A stretch of 34,671 nt of DNA from an uncultured Clostridia bacterium (GCA_900019385.1 FIZJ01000005.1:1-34671), one strand, 5' to 3'; counted from the first letter of the stretch, positions 1-8,263 are shown. Made by a program: numbers and translations. Notes: generated by a model from the sequence alone, not told the origin.

Positions 1-868
1 CATCAACCTGGGGAGCAATGCCATGGTAGGTATCTACGATCCCGAGCTGTTTGCCCAAGCAGGCATCGAACCACCTGGGCCTGAGTGGACCTGGGAAGAT
101 TATATCGAGCTCGGCCGTATTGTTGTTGACAAGTTGGGTATTCATTGGGCGACACAGTTCCCCGGCAACTTCTTCCATGCTTTCCACCATGTGCTGAGAC
201 AAAACGGATATCCTTTCTACGCGCCTGACGGCACTGGATTGGGATGGAAAGACGACAAGCTTCTGGAGGAGTTCTTCAGGCTTGAACTGCAGCTTTACAA
301 GGAAGGGCTCTTTGCCTCGCCGGCGCTCCGCGACGAGGTTTCATCTGTTGAGCAGGATCTGCTGGTTACGCGCCAGGCGGCAACCGCTTGGGCGTGGAGC
401 AATCAAATCGTGGCCATGAGTCTGGCCGCCAACAGGCCGCTTGGGCTGATCACCCTGCCAAAAGCTAAAGACCAGGTCAAAGAAGGCCTGTATATCAAGC
501 CCAGTATGTTCTTCTCGGTTGCCGAATCCTCACCCCACAAAGACGCGGCCGTCCTTTTCATCGACTTTTTCACCAACGATGTTGAAGCCAACAAGATCCT
601 CATGGCAGAGCGGGGAGTTCCCATTTCCTCTAAGGTTAGAGAGGCATTACAGCCGTATCTGACTGATGTGCAGATCCAGATGTTCGAATACTTGGATTTG
701 GTCAGCCAGCACAGCAGCCCCATCGATCCTCCGGAGCCGGCAGGCCATCCTGAGGTTAACCGGCTGTTGGATGATCTGCAGAGCATGGTGCTTCACGAGG
801 TGATCGCACCAGCGGAGGCAGCCCGGACCTTCAGGCAGGAAGCCACTCGGATTCTGAGATCGAAATAG
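1..868 (+). CDS. Sugar ABC transporter substrate-binding protein, C-terminal part (5' truncated)
   Basis: Extracellular solute-binding protein of the family-1 (MalE/UgpB-like) type, delivering a sugar or oligosaccharide to the two permeases encoded next. The reading frame is open to the left window edge (codons in frame from base 2), so the start, signal peptide and N-terminal lobe are missing; the Met at base 23 is internal. The visible part begins with a segment typical of this family, in which a hydrophobic run leads to a YDPELFAQAGIEPP-like stretch, followed by a WTWEDY motif. The C-terminus is helical and ends in RILRSK. The substrate cannot be told from sequence. It is followed by an intergenic hairpin and then the permeases, the usual binding protein–permease–permease order; no ATPase gene is visible, so a shared ATPase encoded elsewhere is likely. 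Confidence 0.85.
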   Translation, partial: INLGSNAMVGIYDPELFAQAGIEPPGPEWTWEDYIELGRIVVDKLGIHWATQFPGNFFHAFHHVLRQNGYPFYAPDGTGLGWKDDKLLEEFFRLELQLYKEGLFASPALRDEVSSVEQDLLVTRQAATAWAWSNQIVAMSLAANRPLGLITLPKAKDQVKEGLYIKPSMFFSVAESSPHKDAAVLFIDFFTNDVEANKILMAERGVPISSKVREALQPYLTDVQIQMFEYLDLVSQHSSPIDPPEPAGHPEVNRLLDDLQSMVLHEVIAPAEAARTFRQEATRILRSK

Positions 869-885
869 ACCAAGCCAACCGGAAT

Positions 886-916
886 GCTCCCACAAAGGGA
901 CTGCCTTTGTGGGAGC
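886..916 (+). other. Intercistronic hairpin between binding protein and permease genes
   Basis: A perfect 13-bp inverted repeat (arms 886-898 and 904-916) with a 5-nt loop (GACTG) sits between the binding-protein stop and the first permease. No T-run follows, so it is not a standard terminator. Such hairpins often protect upstream mRNA or attenuate read-through, so that binding protein is made in excess over permease. That role is inferred. Confidence 0.7.
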
Positions 917-942
917 TTCGCAAGGAGCAGGAGGGGATTTGA

Positions 943-1836
943 GTGAAGATACTCCGTTCGGACCATTTCGCGGGTTATGTTTTCATTGCCCCATGGCTGT
1001 TCGGCTTTCTCGCGGTTACGATTGCGCCGATTGTAATCTCTTTGTACTTCTCGTTCACCAAGTATGACATTCTTTCCGCGCCCCAATGGGTGGGGCTGAT
1101 GAATTACGAGACCATGTTCAAATACGACTATCTCTTTCCCCAGTCGCTGAAGGTCACCTTTACGTACGCTTTTACCTCCGTTCCGCTGCGCCTGCTGTTT
1201 GCCCTGTTCCTGGCGGTTTTGCTGTCTCAGGATCGCAAAGGAGTGGGTGCCTACCGCACAATCTTCTATGTGCCTTCGGTGTTCGGCGGGAGCGTGGCTG
1301 TGGCTGTGATGTGGCGTCAGCTGTTCGGGATCAACGGCGCTTTGAATTCAATCTTGACGTCGGTTGGCGCCATCGACCGCAGCGTAGGGTGGCTCACCGA
1401 GCCCAAAACTGCGATCTGGACACTGGTGGCGTTGGCAGTATGGCAGTTCGGATCTCCGATGCTGATTTTCCTGGCTGGGTTGAAACAAGTGCCGTATTCG
1501 CTGTACGAATCGGCCATGATTGACGGCGCATCATCCTGGCAGCGGTTTTTCCGGATCACACTGCCTATGATCTCCCCGATTATTTTCTTCAATTTCCTGG
1601 TTCAGATCATCAACGGCTTCATGATGTTCACACAGGCACTGATCATCACTAACGGCGGCCCCTTCAACCGGACGCTGCTTTACGTGCTTTATGTGTACCG
1701 GAAAGCGTTTACCGATTACAGTATGGGCTACGCTTCGGCATTGGCCTGGGTGATGTTGGTGATTGTAGGGGTGCTCACGGCGGTTATCTTCAAAACATCA
1801 TCATATTGGGTTTATTACGAGTCAAAGGGGGAATGA
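943..1836 (+). CDS. Sugar ABC transporter permease (MalF/UgpA type)
   Basis: Inner-membrane permease of a carbohydrate ABC importer, 297 residues. The N-terminus enters a membrane segment almost at once (residues about 10-35), and further hydrophobic segments follow at about 70-95, 105-127, 157-180, 210-235 and 265-285. The EAA loop that contacts the ATPase is clear at residues 189-208 (ESAMIDGASS... FRITLP). The start is GTG at 943, with AGGAGGGG a few bases upstream. It stops 3 nt before the second permease, with which it would form a heterodimer. Confidence in the family is high; the substrate is unknown. Confidence 0.92.
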   Translation: MKILRSDHFAGYVFIAPWLFGFLAVTIAPIVISLYFSFTKYDILSAPQWVGLMNYETMFKYDYLFPQSLKVTFTYAFTSVPLRLLFALFLAVLLSQDRKGVGAYRTIFYVPSVFGGSVAVAVMWRQLFGINGALNSILTSVGAIDRSVGWLTEPKTAIWTLVALAVWQFGSPMLIFLAGLKQVPYSLYESAMIDGASSWQRFFRITLPMISPIIFFNFLVQIINGFMMFTQALIITNGGPFNRTLLYVLYVYRKAFTDYSMGYASALAWVMLVIVGVLTAVIFKTSSYWVYYESKGE

Positions 1837-1839
1837 GCA

Positions 1840-2688
1840 GTGAGCCGGAAGACTAAGCAGCGCCTTAAAACCGCATGCTATCATCTTTTTACGATTGCAC
1901 TGGCCGCCTTTGTGTTTTATCCCGTGCTGTGGCTGATCGCAAGCTCGTTCAAGCCGCAGTCGGAAATCTTCGCCAACGCCCACTCCCTGATCCCAAGTGA
2001 GATCAGATGGCAGAACTATGTCCAGGGGTGGAAGGGATTCGGGCGCACTAACTTTGGCGTATTTTTCCGGAACTCCTTCATGATCACGATCATCTCGACG
2101 GTTGGACAGGTCGGCAGTTCCGCCTGTGTAGCCTATGGATTCGCGCGGATCAACTTCTTTGGCAAACGGCTGCTCTTCGCCTGTATGATTCTGACCATGC
2201 TGATTCCCAGCCAAATCTTGATGATCCCCCAATACCTGCTGTTTAACCATATCGGCTGGATCAATACCTGGAAGCCGTTGATCATTCCCTCGTTCTTTGG
2301 GGTGCCCTTTTTCATCTTCCTGATAATGCAGTTTATCCGTGGAATACCGTATGAGCTGGACGAGGCAGCTAAAATAGACGGATGCAGCAGATTCGGAATC
2401 TTTTTCAGGATTATCCTCCCCAATATTGTCCCAGCCCTGGTTACAGCCACAATCTTTTCCTTTTATTGGAAATGGGAGGATTTCATGGGGCCCCTGATTT
2501 ACCTTCAGTCAGTAGAGCTGTATCCAGTTTCGCTGGCCTTGAGGCTGTTCTCTGACCCCGCTGCAGTCACTGATTGGGGCGCGATGTTCGCCATGTCGGT
2601 GGCTTCACTGATTCCCGTGTTCATTATTTTTGTCCTGTTCCAAAAATATCTGGTGGAAGGAATCGCCACCACTGGCTTGAAAGGATAA
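1840..2688 (+). CDS. Sugar ABC transporter permease (MalG/UgpE type)
   Basis: Second inner-membrane permease of the carbohydrate importer, 282 residues. It has an N-terminal membrane segment (about residues 13-35), a periplasmic stretch, and five further hydrophobic segments. The EAA loop lies at residues 174-194 (DEAAKIDGCS then FFRIILP). The C-terminus ends in GIATTGLKG, which is characteristic of MalG-type permeases. The start is GTG at 1840, with an AAAGGGGG ribosome binding site that overlaps the end of the upstream permease. It is the last gene of the operon and is followed by a strong terminator. Confidence 0.93.
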   Translation: MSRKTKQRLKTACYHLFTIALAAFVFYPVLWLIASSFKPQSEIFANAHSLIPSEIRWQNYVQGWKGFGRTNFGVFFRNSFMITIISTVGQVGSSACVAYGFARINFFGKRLLFACMILTMLIPSQILMIPQYLLFNHIGWINTWKPLIIPSFFGVPFFIFLIMQFIRGIPYELDEAAKIDGCSRFGIFFRIILPNIVPALVTATIFSFYWKWEDFMGPLIYLQSVELYPVSLALRLFSDPAAVTDWGAMFAMSVASLIPVFIIFVLFQKYLVEGIATTGLKG

Positions 2689-2697
2689 AGATAAGCG

Positions 2698-2737
2698 AAT
2701 TAGAGCTTCCCGCCCCACGGAGAAGCTCTAATTTTTT
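2698..2737 (+). terminator. Rho-independent terminator, shared by convergent genes
   Basis: A 12-bp stem (2698-2709 with 2722-2733) with T-run 2732-2737 ends the ABC transporter operon. The complementary A-run before the stem makes it bidirectional. The stop codon of the opposing gene (2736-2738) lies inside it. Confidence 0.9.
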
Positions 2738-2942
2738 ACTCAAGATCGATTGTCAATTCCACCTCGCCGGGCGTTTTCTCCCGGCTCATATCCAACATTC
2801 CCAGGGCGACATGGGCAAGCCCGAAACCAAGCAGCCCCGAGGCAAACCTGCTGCGGGGGCTTCGGCGCATTAGAGTGTAACCAATGCCTGAAACCGCCGC
2901 GCCCAGGGCAGTAACGACAACATTGGCGCTATTTGCCTTCAT
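2736..2942 (-). CDS. Small two-helix membrane protein, uncharacterised
   Basis: A 68-residue protein of unknown function. The start is ATG at 2942-2940, set by AGGAGGG (complement of 2948-2954); in-frame codons upstream are not needed. A hydrophobic segment at about residues 7-24 (VVVTALGAAVSGIGYTL) is followed by a short basic loop (RRSPRSR), then a second Gly-rich hydrophobic stretch (GLLGFGLAHVALGMLD) and a short acidic tail. The GFGLAH…LG pattern recalls small membrane proteins of Bacillota that carry no reliable functional name. It stands alone, convergent with the ABC operon and divergent from gin. Confidence 0.7.
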   Translation of the reverse strand: MKANSANVVVTALGAAVSGIGYTLMRRSPRSRFASGLLGFGLAHVALGMLDMSREKTPGEVELTIDLE

Positions 2943-3108
2943 AAGATCCCTCCTGCCACTAGTGTATCCCATAGATGGCAAAGACAGTGCTGGAGTTAAA
3001 AGGGAATCGGCCGCGAAGCAGGATATGGGGTATTTATCGAGAAACATTATTTAACGTGGACCAACACCTGCGGCAATCAAACGGAGTATCCTGTAGTGGG
3101 GTGAGGTT

Positions 3109-3312
3109 ATGGTCTGTGATTTGTGCGGGCAACCCTACACGGGTGATGGGTTGGAAATCAAGAGGGCCCATATCTGCGGCAACTGTGAGCGGGCGATCGT
3201 TTCAGCGGAGGTTTCCGACCCCGATTATCTCGTGTGGATTGAGCGCATCAAACAGATTTGGGGGCTTTTCTTGTCTGTACAAACCCCACTGTCGGGGGAA
3301 CCGATCTTATAG
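3109..3312 (+). CDS. gin: Gin-like (CsfB) anti-sigma-G factor
   Basis: A 67-residue zinc-finger-like protein with two CxxC pairs (C3/C6 and C23/C26) and a C-terminal helix containing YLVWIERIKQIW. This matches Gin/CsfB, the small protein that holds back the forespore sigma factor SigG (and SigE) during sporulation in Bacillus. Position supports the call: csfB lies just upstream of the tmk–yaaQ–yaaR–holB–yaaT cluster in B. subtilis, as here. The start is ATG at 3109, after GGTGAGG. The tmk start follows 17 nt later. In Bacillus this gene is read by forespore RNA polymerase; I could not identify a SigF-type promoter upstream. The tail after the helix is divergent. Confidence 0.8.
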   Translation: MVCDLCGQPYTGDGLEIKRAHICGNCERAIVSAEVSDPDYLVWIERIKQIWGLFLSVQTPLSGEPIL

Positions 3313-3329
3313 CTGAAGAGGGTTCAAAG

Positions 3330-3944
3330 ATGAAGCGGGGAACATTTATCACTTTTGAAGGCATCGACGGCGTGGGCAAGTCCACTCAACTGGATTTGGT
3401 GTATCAAAAATGCCTTCAGTTGGGCCATGCTGTCATCAAGACGCGGGAACCGGGAGGTACTGAACTAGGGAGGCGCATCCGCCAACTGCTGTTAGACCCT
3501 GGCATGGCCAAGATCAACGCCCAGACGGAGATGCTTCTCTATGCCGCCGACCGCGCTCAGCATGTGGCCGAAGTGATCGCTCCGGCGCTGGATATGGGCA
3601 ATGTGGTGCTGTGCGACCGTTACTTGGATTCCACTGTTGCCTATCAGGGTTACGGATTGGATCGGGACCCGGTGTTGATCCGGCTCATCAATGAGTTGGC
3701 GGTGGGAGGGATTCTTCCCCAAATCACCCTATGCCTTGACGAAGAGCCCGAGCTTGCCCTGAAACGGACTAAGGGCGATCGTATCGAGCAGCGGGATCTG
3801 GATTACTACCGCAAAGTAAGGTTGGGTTATCACCAGATAGCCCAGGCCGAACCTGAACGCTTTGTCTTGATCGATGCCTCAGGCACAATCGATCAGGTTT
3901 TCGAAAAAATCTGGTCCGTGATCGCAGAGAGGGGGATTCTGTGA
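3330..3944 (+). CDS. tmk: Thymidylate kinase
   Basis: Phosphorylates dTMP to dTDP with ATP in dTTP synthesis; cytosolic, 204 residues, normal length. The P-loop is FEGIDGVGKST (residues 9-19), the TMP-binding segment is KTREPGGT, and the DRYLDSTVAYQGYG motif follows in the middle. The start is ATG at 3330, preceded by GAGGG, giving the standard MKRGTFITFEG opening; longer in-frame starts would run into gin. The stop overlaps the darA start by 4 nt (GTGA), so the two are translationally coupled. Confidence 0.96.
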   Translation: MKRGTFITFEGIDGVGKSTQLDLVYQKCLQLGHAVIKTREPGGTELGRRIRQLLLDPGMAKINAQTEMLLYAADRAQHVAEVIAPALDMGNVVLCDRYLDSTVAYQGYGLDRDPVLIRLINELAVGGILPQITLCLDEEPELALKRTKGDRIEQRDLDYYRKVRLGYHQIAQAEPERFVLIDASGTIDQVFEKIWSVIAERGIL

Positions 3945-4171
3945 AGCTTGCCATTGTTATTCTCCAGGACACCGAAGTGGCGGAGGCTTTGAACAAGCTT
4001 ACAGCCAACGGGTTCAGTGCCACGAAACTGGCGAGCACCGGTGGGTTTCTCAAAAAAGGGAACACCACGCTGCTGATCGGAACAGATGACCAGAAAGTTG
4101 ATCAATTGATGGAGCTTCTCACCGGAGCCACGGCTTTCGTGCTGGATGTGGAGCGGTTTGAACGGATCTGA
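3941..4171 (+). CDS. darA: Short PII-like cyclic-di-AMP receptor (DarA/PstA family)
   Basis: PII-like signalling protein related to DarA (YaaQ)/PstA, which binds c-di-AMP as a trimer. Only 76 residues are present against about 109 in Bacillus. The N-terminal half is well conserved: MKLAIVILQD, then TKLASTGGFLKKGNTT and IG, which is the ligand-binding region. The missing part is the roughly 33-residue loop (B-loop) between the second helix and the last strand: the helix DQKVDQLMELL runs almost directly into TAFVLDVERF. The start is GTG at 3941, overlapping the tmk stop, with GAGAGGGGG upstream. Position between tmk and yaaR is as in Bacillus. Whether the shortened form still binds c-di-AMP is unknown. 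Confidence 0.88.
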   Translation: MKLAIVILQDTEVAEALNKLTANGFSATKLASTGGFLKKGNTTLLIGTDDQKVDQLMELLTGATAFVLDVERFERI

Positions 4172-4186
4172 CCATGGAGGTTGCCT

Positions 4187-4627
4187 ATGAAAATCGGTGA
4201 AAAGAGGACCCGCGAGAAGTTTATCAAGAGGGAAAAGCCCGGTAGGCGCCAGGTCCAGGTGATTCACGGCCCGTTTTTAACCACTCTTCAGGAGAAGCAG
4301 GCTGTGGAGATCGATCTTGATTCGGCTTTGGAGGTCATCGATGAACTGGGCAGAAAGCTTAGGAGCCAGCCCACCCTCGCCAATCTGAAAGATTATAAAG
4401 CGGCAGTCCGTTCATTCCTTAAACAGGCAATCGGCGGCACGTACGAAGTGTCGGAGCGCCGGTTTATCGATCGGCTTGGCCGCAGGCGGCTTTATGTCAT
4501 CGTTGCCAAAATCGACGAGCGCTTGGACGAGCTTACCCGTCTAGTCTTGGACAGGCAGGACTCAACTTTGGATTTGGCCTCCAAATTGGACGAGATCCGC
4601 GGCCTTCTGTTGGATATCGTCTCCTAA
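4187..4627 (+). CDS. yaaR: YaaR family protein (DUF327)
   Basis: A 146-residue, highly charged, mostly helical protein of the YaaR/DUF327 family, whose function is not established. The basic N-terminus is followed by a central segment LKDYKAAVRSFLKQAI and a C-terminal helical part ending in LDEIRGLLLDIV, all typical of the family. The start is ATG at 4187, with GGAGG at 4176-4180; a TTG two codons upstream is too close to that site. It lies between darA and holB, the same slot as in Bacillus, and no membrane segment is visible. Confidence 0.85.
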   Translation: MKIGEKRTREKFIKREKPGRRQVQVIHGPFLTTLQEKQAVEIDLDSALEVIDELGRKLRSQPTLANLKDYKAAVRSFLKQAIGGTYEVSERRFIDRLGRRRLYVIVAKIDERLDELTRLVLDRQDSTLDLASKLDEIRGLLLDIVS

Positions 4628-4641
4628 AGCAGGTGAAACAG

Positions 4642-5631
4642 ATGCATCTAGGAGAAGTCATAGAGCAGCGAGTGGCGGTCCGGACACTGCAGCGCGCCGC
4701 TGCCGCCGGCACGGTGGCGCACGCCTATCTCTTCCACGGGGATCGGGGTGTCGGCAAGAAAACAACGGCCATGAGCTTCGCCCATCAGATCCTCTGCCGA
4801 AACAGGACAGGCTGCGGCAGCTGCCCTGAATGCTTGAAACTCAGCCGCGGCAATCATCCGGGGCTGAGGGCTCTGGAACCGGAAGACGGCACGATCAAGA
4901 TCGAACAGATCCGCAGTGTGCAAAGCCAAGTCCAATATGCCCAGGAACACCATTTGATCTGGATCATAGATGATGCCCATAGAATGACGCCGGAGGCGGC
5001 CAACAGCTTTCTCAAGCTGCTGGAAGAACCACCGGCCTATATCGTGTTCATCCTGGTCACAGACCATTTGGAGCAAGTCCTGCCGACGATCAGGTCCCGA
5101 TGCCAGGTAATCGCTTTCACTCGCCTGAGCGACGCCGCGGTGGCAGAGGCCCTGAGAGCGAAAGCCGCAAACGGAGGCAGCACGCAGGACGATGGCCAAA
5201 AGATTGAGCTCGTGGCCAAAATGGCCCAAGGTTCCATCGGCAGGGCGCTCGAGCTGTGGGAGAGCCCCTTGGTCGACCGCCGCCGGTGGGTGCTTGAGCA
5301 GCTGATTAATATTCCCGACATGGATTTGTACGAAGTCTTGGGGCTGAGCCACCGCTGGGAGGAAGACCGCAGCCTGGTGGCTTTGGATTTAACGCTCATT
5401 CTCCAGTGGTACCGAGATTTATGGTGCCTCAAAGAAGGATTGGAACGCCAAGTGGTGAACATGGACTATCTACATGAATTGTCTGAGAGCTGCAAAAAAT
5501 ATCCCAAGTCATCCTTGGAGCAGATTACAAAGACTATCATTGATCTGCATGGGCAGCTGGAACGCAACGCCCGCATCAGATTCATGATGGCGAACTTATT
5601 AGTTCAGATCAGAAAAGGAGTATTTGCATAG
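4642..5631 (+). CDS. holB: DNA polymerase III subunit delta'
   Basis: Clamp-loader subunit of the replicative polymerase, 329 residues. The AAA+ fold begins with Walker A GDRGVGKKT (residues 33-41). A four-cysteine zinc module follows (C52, C58, C61, C64), then the IDDAHRMTPEAANSFLKLLEEPP segment region (split here: Walker-B-like IIDDAH, sensor NSFLKLLEEPP). TIRSRCQ is the SRC motif shared by gamma/delta' subunits. The start is ATG at 4642, after AGGTGA; a GTG three codons upstream overlaps that site. The gene ends directly before ricT (stop at 5629-5631, next start at 5632). Confidence 0.93.
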   Translation: MHLGEVIEQRVAVRTLQRAAAAGTVAHAYLFHGDRGVGKKTTAMSFAHQILCRNRTGCGSCPECLKLSRGNHPGLRALEPEDGTIKIEQIRSVQSQVQYAQEHHLIWIIDDAHRMTPEAANSFLKLLEEPPAYIVFILVTDHLEQVLPTIRSRCQVIAFTRLSDAAVAEALRAKAANGGSTQDDGQKIELVAKMAQGSIGRALELWESPLVDRRRWVLEQLINIPDMDLYEVLGLSHRWEEDRSLVALDLTLILQWYRDLWCLKEGLERQVVNMDYLHELSESCKKYPKSSLEQITKTIIDLHGQLERNARIRFMMANLLVQIRKGVFA

Positions 5632-6558
5632 ATGGTAAAAGTTGTCGGTGTCAGATTCAAAAAGGCTGGAAAAGTGTACTATTTCGATCCTGGCGAACTG
5701 CCGATCGAAGCAGGGCACCGTGTTATTGTCGAAACCGCCCGCGGCATGGAGTACGGCGAAGTGGTGGTTGGAATCAAAGAGGTAAAGGAAGAAGATGTGG
5801 TCCAGCCTCTTAAACAAGTGATCCGCATTGCCAATGAGGCGGATCACAAGCACATGGAAGAAAACCGGGTGAAAGCAGCCAAAGCTTTTGACATTGCCCT
5901 GGAGAAGATTGCCAAGCATGGGCTGCCCATGAAACTGATCGATTCAGAGTATACCTTCGATGATTCAAAACTGATCTTTTACTTCACCGCCGACGGCCGG
6001 GTCGATTTCCGGGAACTGGTCAAAGATCTGGCCAGTGTCTTCAAGACAAGAATCGAGCTTAGGCAGATCGGTGTCAGGGACGAAGCAAAGGTCATTGGAG
6101 GCATCGGTCCCTGCGGCAGGACGCTGTGCTGCTCCACTTTTTTAGGGGACTTTGAGCCGGTTTCCATCAGGATGGCCAAGGAGCAGAATCTGTCGTTGAA
6201 CCCAACGAAGATTTCTGGTATCTGCGGGCGCCTGATGTGCTGTCTGAAGTATGAAGCGGATGTTTACAAAGAAGCCAAGGACGAACTGCCTTACAAAGGC
6301 GCGTTCGTGCTCTCCGCTTACGACGAGTCAGATTTGGCCGATTTGGCGGCCCTCGACGAAGAACCCACGGCTGTGCCGGAACCGGAACAGGAAGTTGATG
6401 AAGCTGCTTCCGGCGGCGATGCAGCTCAAGAAGGTGTTCATGAGGAAGAATCTTCCGCCGCCGATGGGAAGCCGGCCAAAACAGAAAAACCCCCCCGCTC
6501 GAAACGGAAGAAAAGCGGTTCAAAGAAAAAATGGAAGCGGCCCAGGCGCCAGAGTTGA
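5632..6558 (+). CDS. ricT: PSP1-domain protein RicT (YaaT)
   Basis: Member of the RicT/YaaT family, part of the RicA-RicF-RicT complex that in Bacillus promotes RNase Y-dependent mRNA maturation and affects sporulation and competence. The conserved cysteines expected to hold iron-sulfur clusters are present: C161, C166, C167, C198, C203, C204, within GPCGRTLCC and ICGRLMCC. After about residue 225 there is a long lineage-specific tail, first acidic (Glu/Asp/Ala-rich) and then strongly basic (Lys/Arg-rich). The ATG at 5632 abuts the holB stop; an AGGAG lies about 11 nt upstream. A 7-bp hairpin (6546-6552 with 6562-6568) surrounds the stop codon but lacks a T-run. Confidence 0.93.
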   Translation: MVKVVGVRFKKAGKVYYFDPGELPIEAGHRVIVETARGMEYGEVVVGIKEVKEEDVVQPLKQVIRIANEADHKHMEENRVKAAKAFDIALEKIAKHGLPMKLIDSEYTFDDSKLIFYFTADGRVDFRELVKDLASVFKTRIELRQIGVRDEAKVIGGIGPCGRTLCCSTFLGDFEPVSIRMAKEQNLSLNPTKISGICGRLMCCLKYEADVYKEAKDELPYKGAFVLSAYDESDLADLAALDEEPTAVPEPEQEVDEAASGGDAAQEGVHEEESSAADGKPAKTEKPPRSKRKKSGSKKKWKRPRRQS

Positions 6559-6598
6559 GGCCTGGCGCTGCAGGCTGTTTGGAGGATCGACATCTAAC

Positions 6599-7444
6599 AT
6601 GTTGTATGTCTGCGCCACTCCAATTGGCAATTTGGAGGATATCACCCTAAGAGTCCTGCGAGTCCTGGAAGCGGCGGATCTGATTGTGGCCGAAGATACT
6701 CGGCAGACCCGGAAGCTCTTGAGTCACTACCAGATTGCCAAACCTTTGACTTCGCTGCATAAATACAATGAGCGGGAAAAATCCGGGCAGATCATCGAAC
6801 TGCTCAAACAGGGCAAGACTGTGGCTTATGTTTCCGACGCAGGCATGCCCGGCATCTTCGATCCGGGGGCGGAGCTGATCGCCCAAGCCATCGCCGCAGA
6901 TCTGCCTTTGACTGTATTGCCTGGAGCCAATGCCGCTCTAACTGCCGTGGTGCAAAGCGGGCTTATCGCCGGGCCTTTTTATTTCCATGGCTTTTTGCCC
7001 CGGAAGCAGGCGCAGGTTGCTGAGGCTTTGGCCAGATTGCAGGATCTGCCCTGCCCTTTGATTTTTTACGAAGCCCCTCACCGTTTGCTCAAGACCCTGG
7101 CGGCCCTGAAAAAGCACTTGGGAGACCGGCGCTGCTCTGTTTCCCGGGAGCTGACCAAACTGTTCGAGGAAACCAAGCGGGGCAAACTCTCGGATCTGAT
7201 CGAGCATTACACTGCCCAGCCGCCCCGGGGAGAATTTGTGATCGTGGTGGCAGGGGCCGATCCTGAAGTACAGCCGCATTTAAGTGATGAAGAACAGATC
7301 CTAGGCTGCCTTGGGCAGTGTCTCGATCGGGGGTTATCCAAGAGGGAGGCGGTCAAGGCTGTAGCCCAGCAGCTGGGAGTAAGCAAGAATGAAGTGTACA
7401 GGCTTGCGCTCCAGCTCAACCCGGCGGATCGGGAAGAAGGCTGA
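6599..7444 (+). CDS. rsmI: 16S rRNA (cytidine1402-2'-O)-methyltransferase
   Basis: Methylates the ribose of C1402 in the 16S rRNA decoding centre using SAM. It is 281 residues long, normal for the family. Hallmarks are the opening LYVCATPIGNLEDITLR, then EDTRQTRKLL, the Gly-rich VSDAGMPGIFDPG, LPGANAALTA and FHGFLPRK. The start is ATG at 6599; GGAGG lies about 13 nt upstream, rather far, but no closer in-frame start exists that keeps the family N-terminus. In Bacillus the rsmI homologue also lies downstream of yaaT; yabA and yazA, which sit between them there, are absent here. The stop lies 3 nt from the end of the convergent comA with no terminator between. Confidence 0.95.
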   Translation: MLYVCATPIGNLEDITLRVLRVLEAADLIVAEDTRQTRKLLSHYQIAKPLTSLHKYNEREKSGQIIELLKQGKTVAYVSDAGMPGIFDPGAELIAQAIAADLPLTVLPGANAALTAVVQSGLIAGPFYFHGFLPRKQAQVAEALARLQDLPCPLIFYEAPHRLLKTLAALKKHLGDRRCSVSRELTKLFEETKRGKLSDLIEHYTAQPPRGEFVIVVAGADPEVQPHLSDEEQILGCLGQCLDRGLSKREAVKAVAQQLGVSKNEVYRLALQLNPADREEG

Positions 7445-7447
7445 GCC

Positions 7448-8263
7448 CTACGGCCGCGTACGGATTCTAACCAAGTTCCTTAAGGTATCGCCCCGCAGGC
7501 CCCGGCGTGTGGATTCCAGGGTAAGCACATCCTGGGGCTGTACATTGCCGAGGTTGACATTAGGCCCGATTTTGGTCAAAAGATAATTGTGCTGGCTGGT
7601 CTGGGGCGCTTCGATTATGATTTTGCCGATGTCCGCGACACCGTTGATCAATACACTCAGGAGCTCTCCCCGGACTTTTCCGTCCTCGTCGTAAATCCCT
7701 ACCCCTTTGCCCGAATCCCGTCCTTCGATGATTACCTTCTCGGCGCCGTTGGCCAGGTCGGCTTCGATTTGTACAATGGCTGCATGGGGGTCGAGATGGA
7801 TCGTCCCGTCTTTCTTGCCGATTTCCGACAGCACTCCAAAACCCTGGTCCCGCGACTGTTTGATGTACCTTTCCCGCAGCTGCGGTGTGAGATCGATCGT
7901 GCCTTCTGACACTTCCACATAAGTGAAACCGAGTTCCGCAGCCCTTTGATAAAACTGCGGCAGCCGGCCTTGATAGGCAGCGATTTCAAACAAGGTGCCT
8001 CCTGGGTAGACCTGGATCCCATACGATTTGATCAGGACGACTTTCTCTCTCAGCATGGCCTCAGGGTAGAGCGCGGCGCTGCCGAAGGCGATTTTGACAA
8101 AGTCGATGTAAGCGGCGGCCATCTCCAGCAAATCCTTGGTGGCTCCGATTCCCAGCCCTTTGTCTATGACCATGGTGACGCCGCTGGCCCGCGGTTTCAG
8201 CGCCCGGTTCTGTTCCGGCATCTCCACCGCCCCGTCCCAGGCTAAAGCTGTACCTACGTTCAT
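7448..8263 (-). CDS. comA: Phosphosulfolactate synthase (ComA/YitD family)
   Basis: Adds sulfite to phosphoenolpyruvate to give (2R)-phospho-3-sulfolactate. In methanogens this starts coenzyme M synthesis; in Bacillus the homologue YitD serves sulfolactate accumulation in spores. The 271-residue TIM-barrel protein shows VIDKGLG, IDFVKIAFGS, VYPGGTLFE, VEVSEGTI, VLSEIGKKD, KVIIEGRDSG and the C-terminal GLRGDTL. The start is ATG at 8263, with GGGGAG 9 nt upstream; a GTG two codons earlier is also possible. The upstream co-directional MFS gene ends about 40 nt away, so the two probably form an operon. No comB phosphatase is in the window. Given the gin gene, a spore role is more likely than coenzyme M; that is inference. 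Confidence 0.88.
   Translation of the reverse strand: MNVGTALAWDGAVEMPEQNRALKPRASGVTMVIDKGLGIGATKDLLEMAAAYIDFVKIAFGSAALYPEAMLREKVVLIKSYGIQVYPGGTLFEIAAYQGRLPQFYQRAAELGFTYVEVSEGTIDLTPQLRERYIKQSRDQGFGVLSEIGKKDGTIHLDPHAAIVQIEADLANGAEKVIIEGRDSGKGVGIYDEDGKVRGELLSVLINGVADIGKIIIEAPQTSQHNYLLTKIGPNVNLGNVQPQDVLTLESTRRGLRGDTLRNLVRIRTRP

Noticed and set aside
6251-6598. Upstream extension of the rsmI frame into ricT
   Set aside because: The added segment is an out-of-frame reading of ricT and lacks family similarity. RsmI homologues start at the ATG at 6599.
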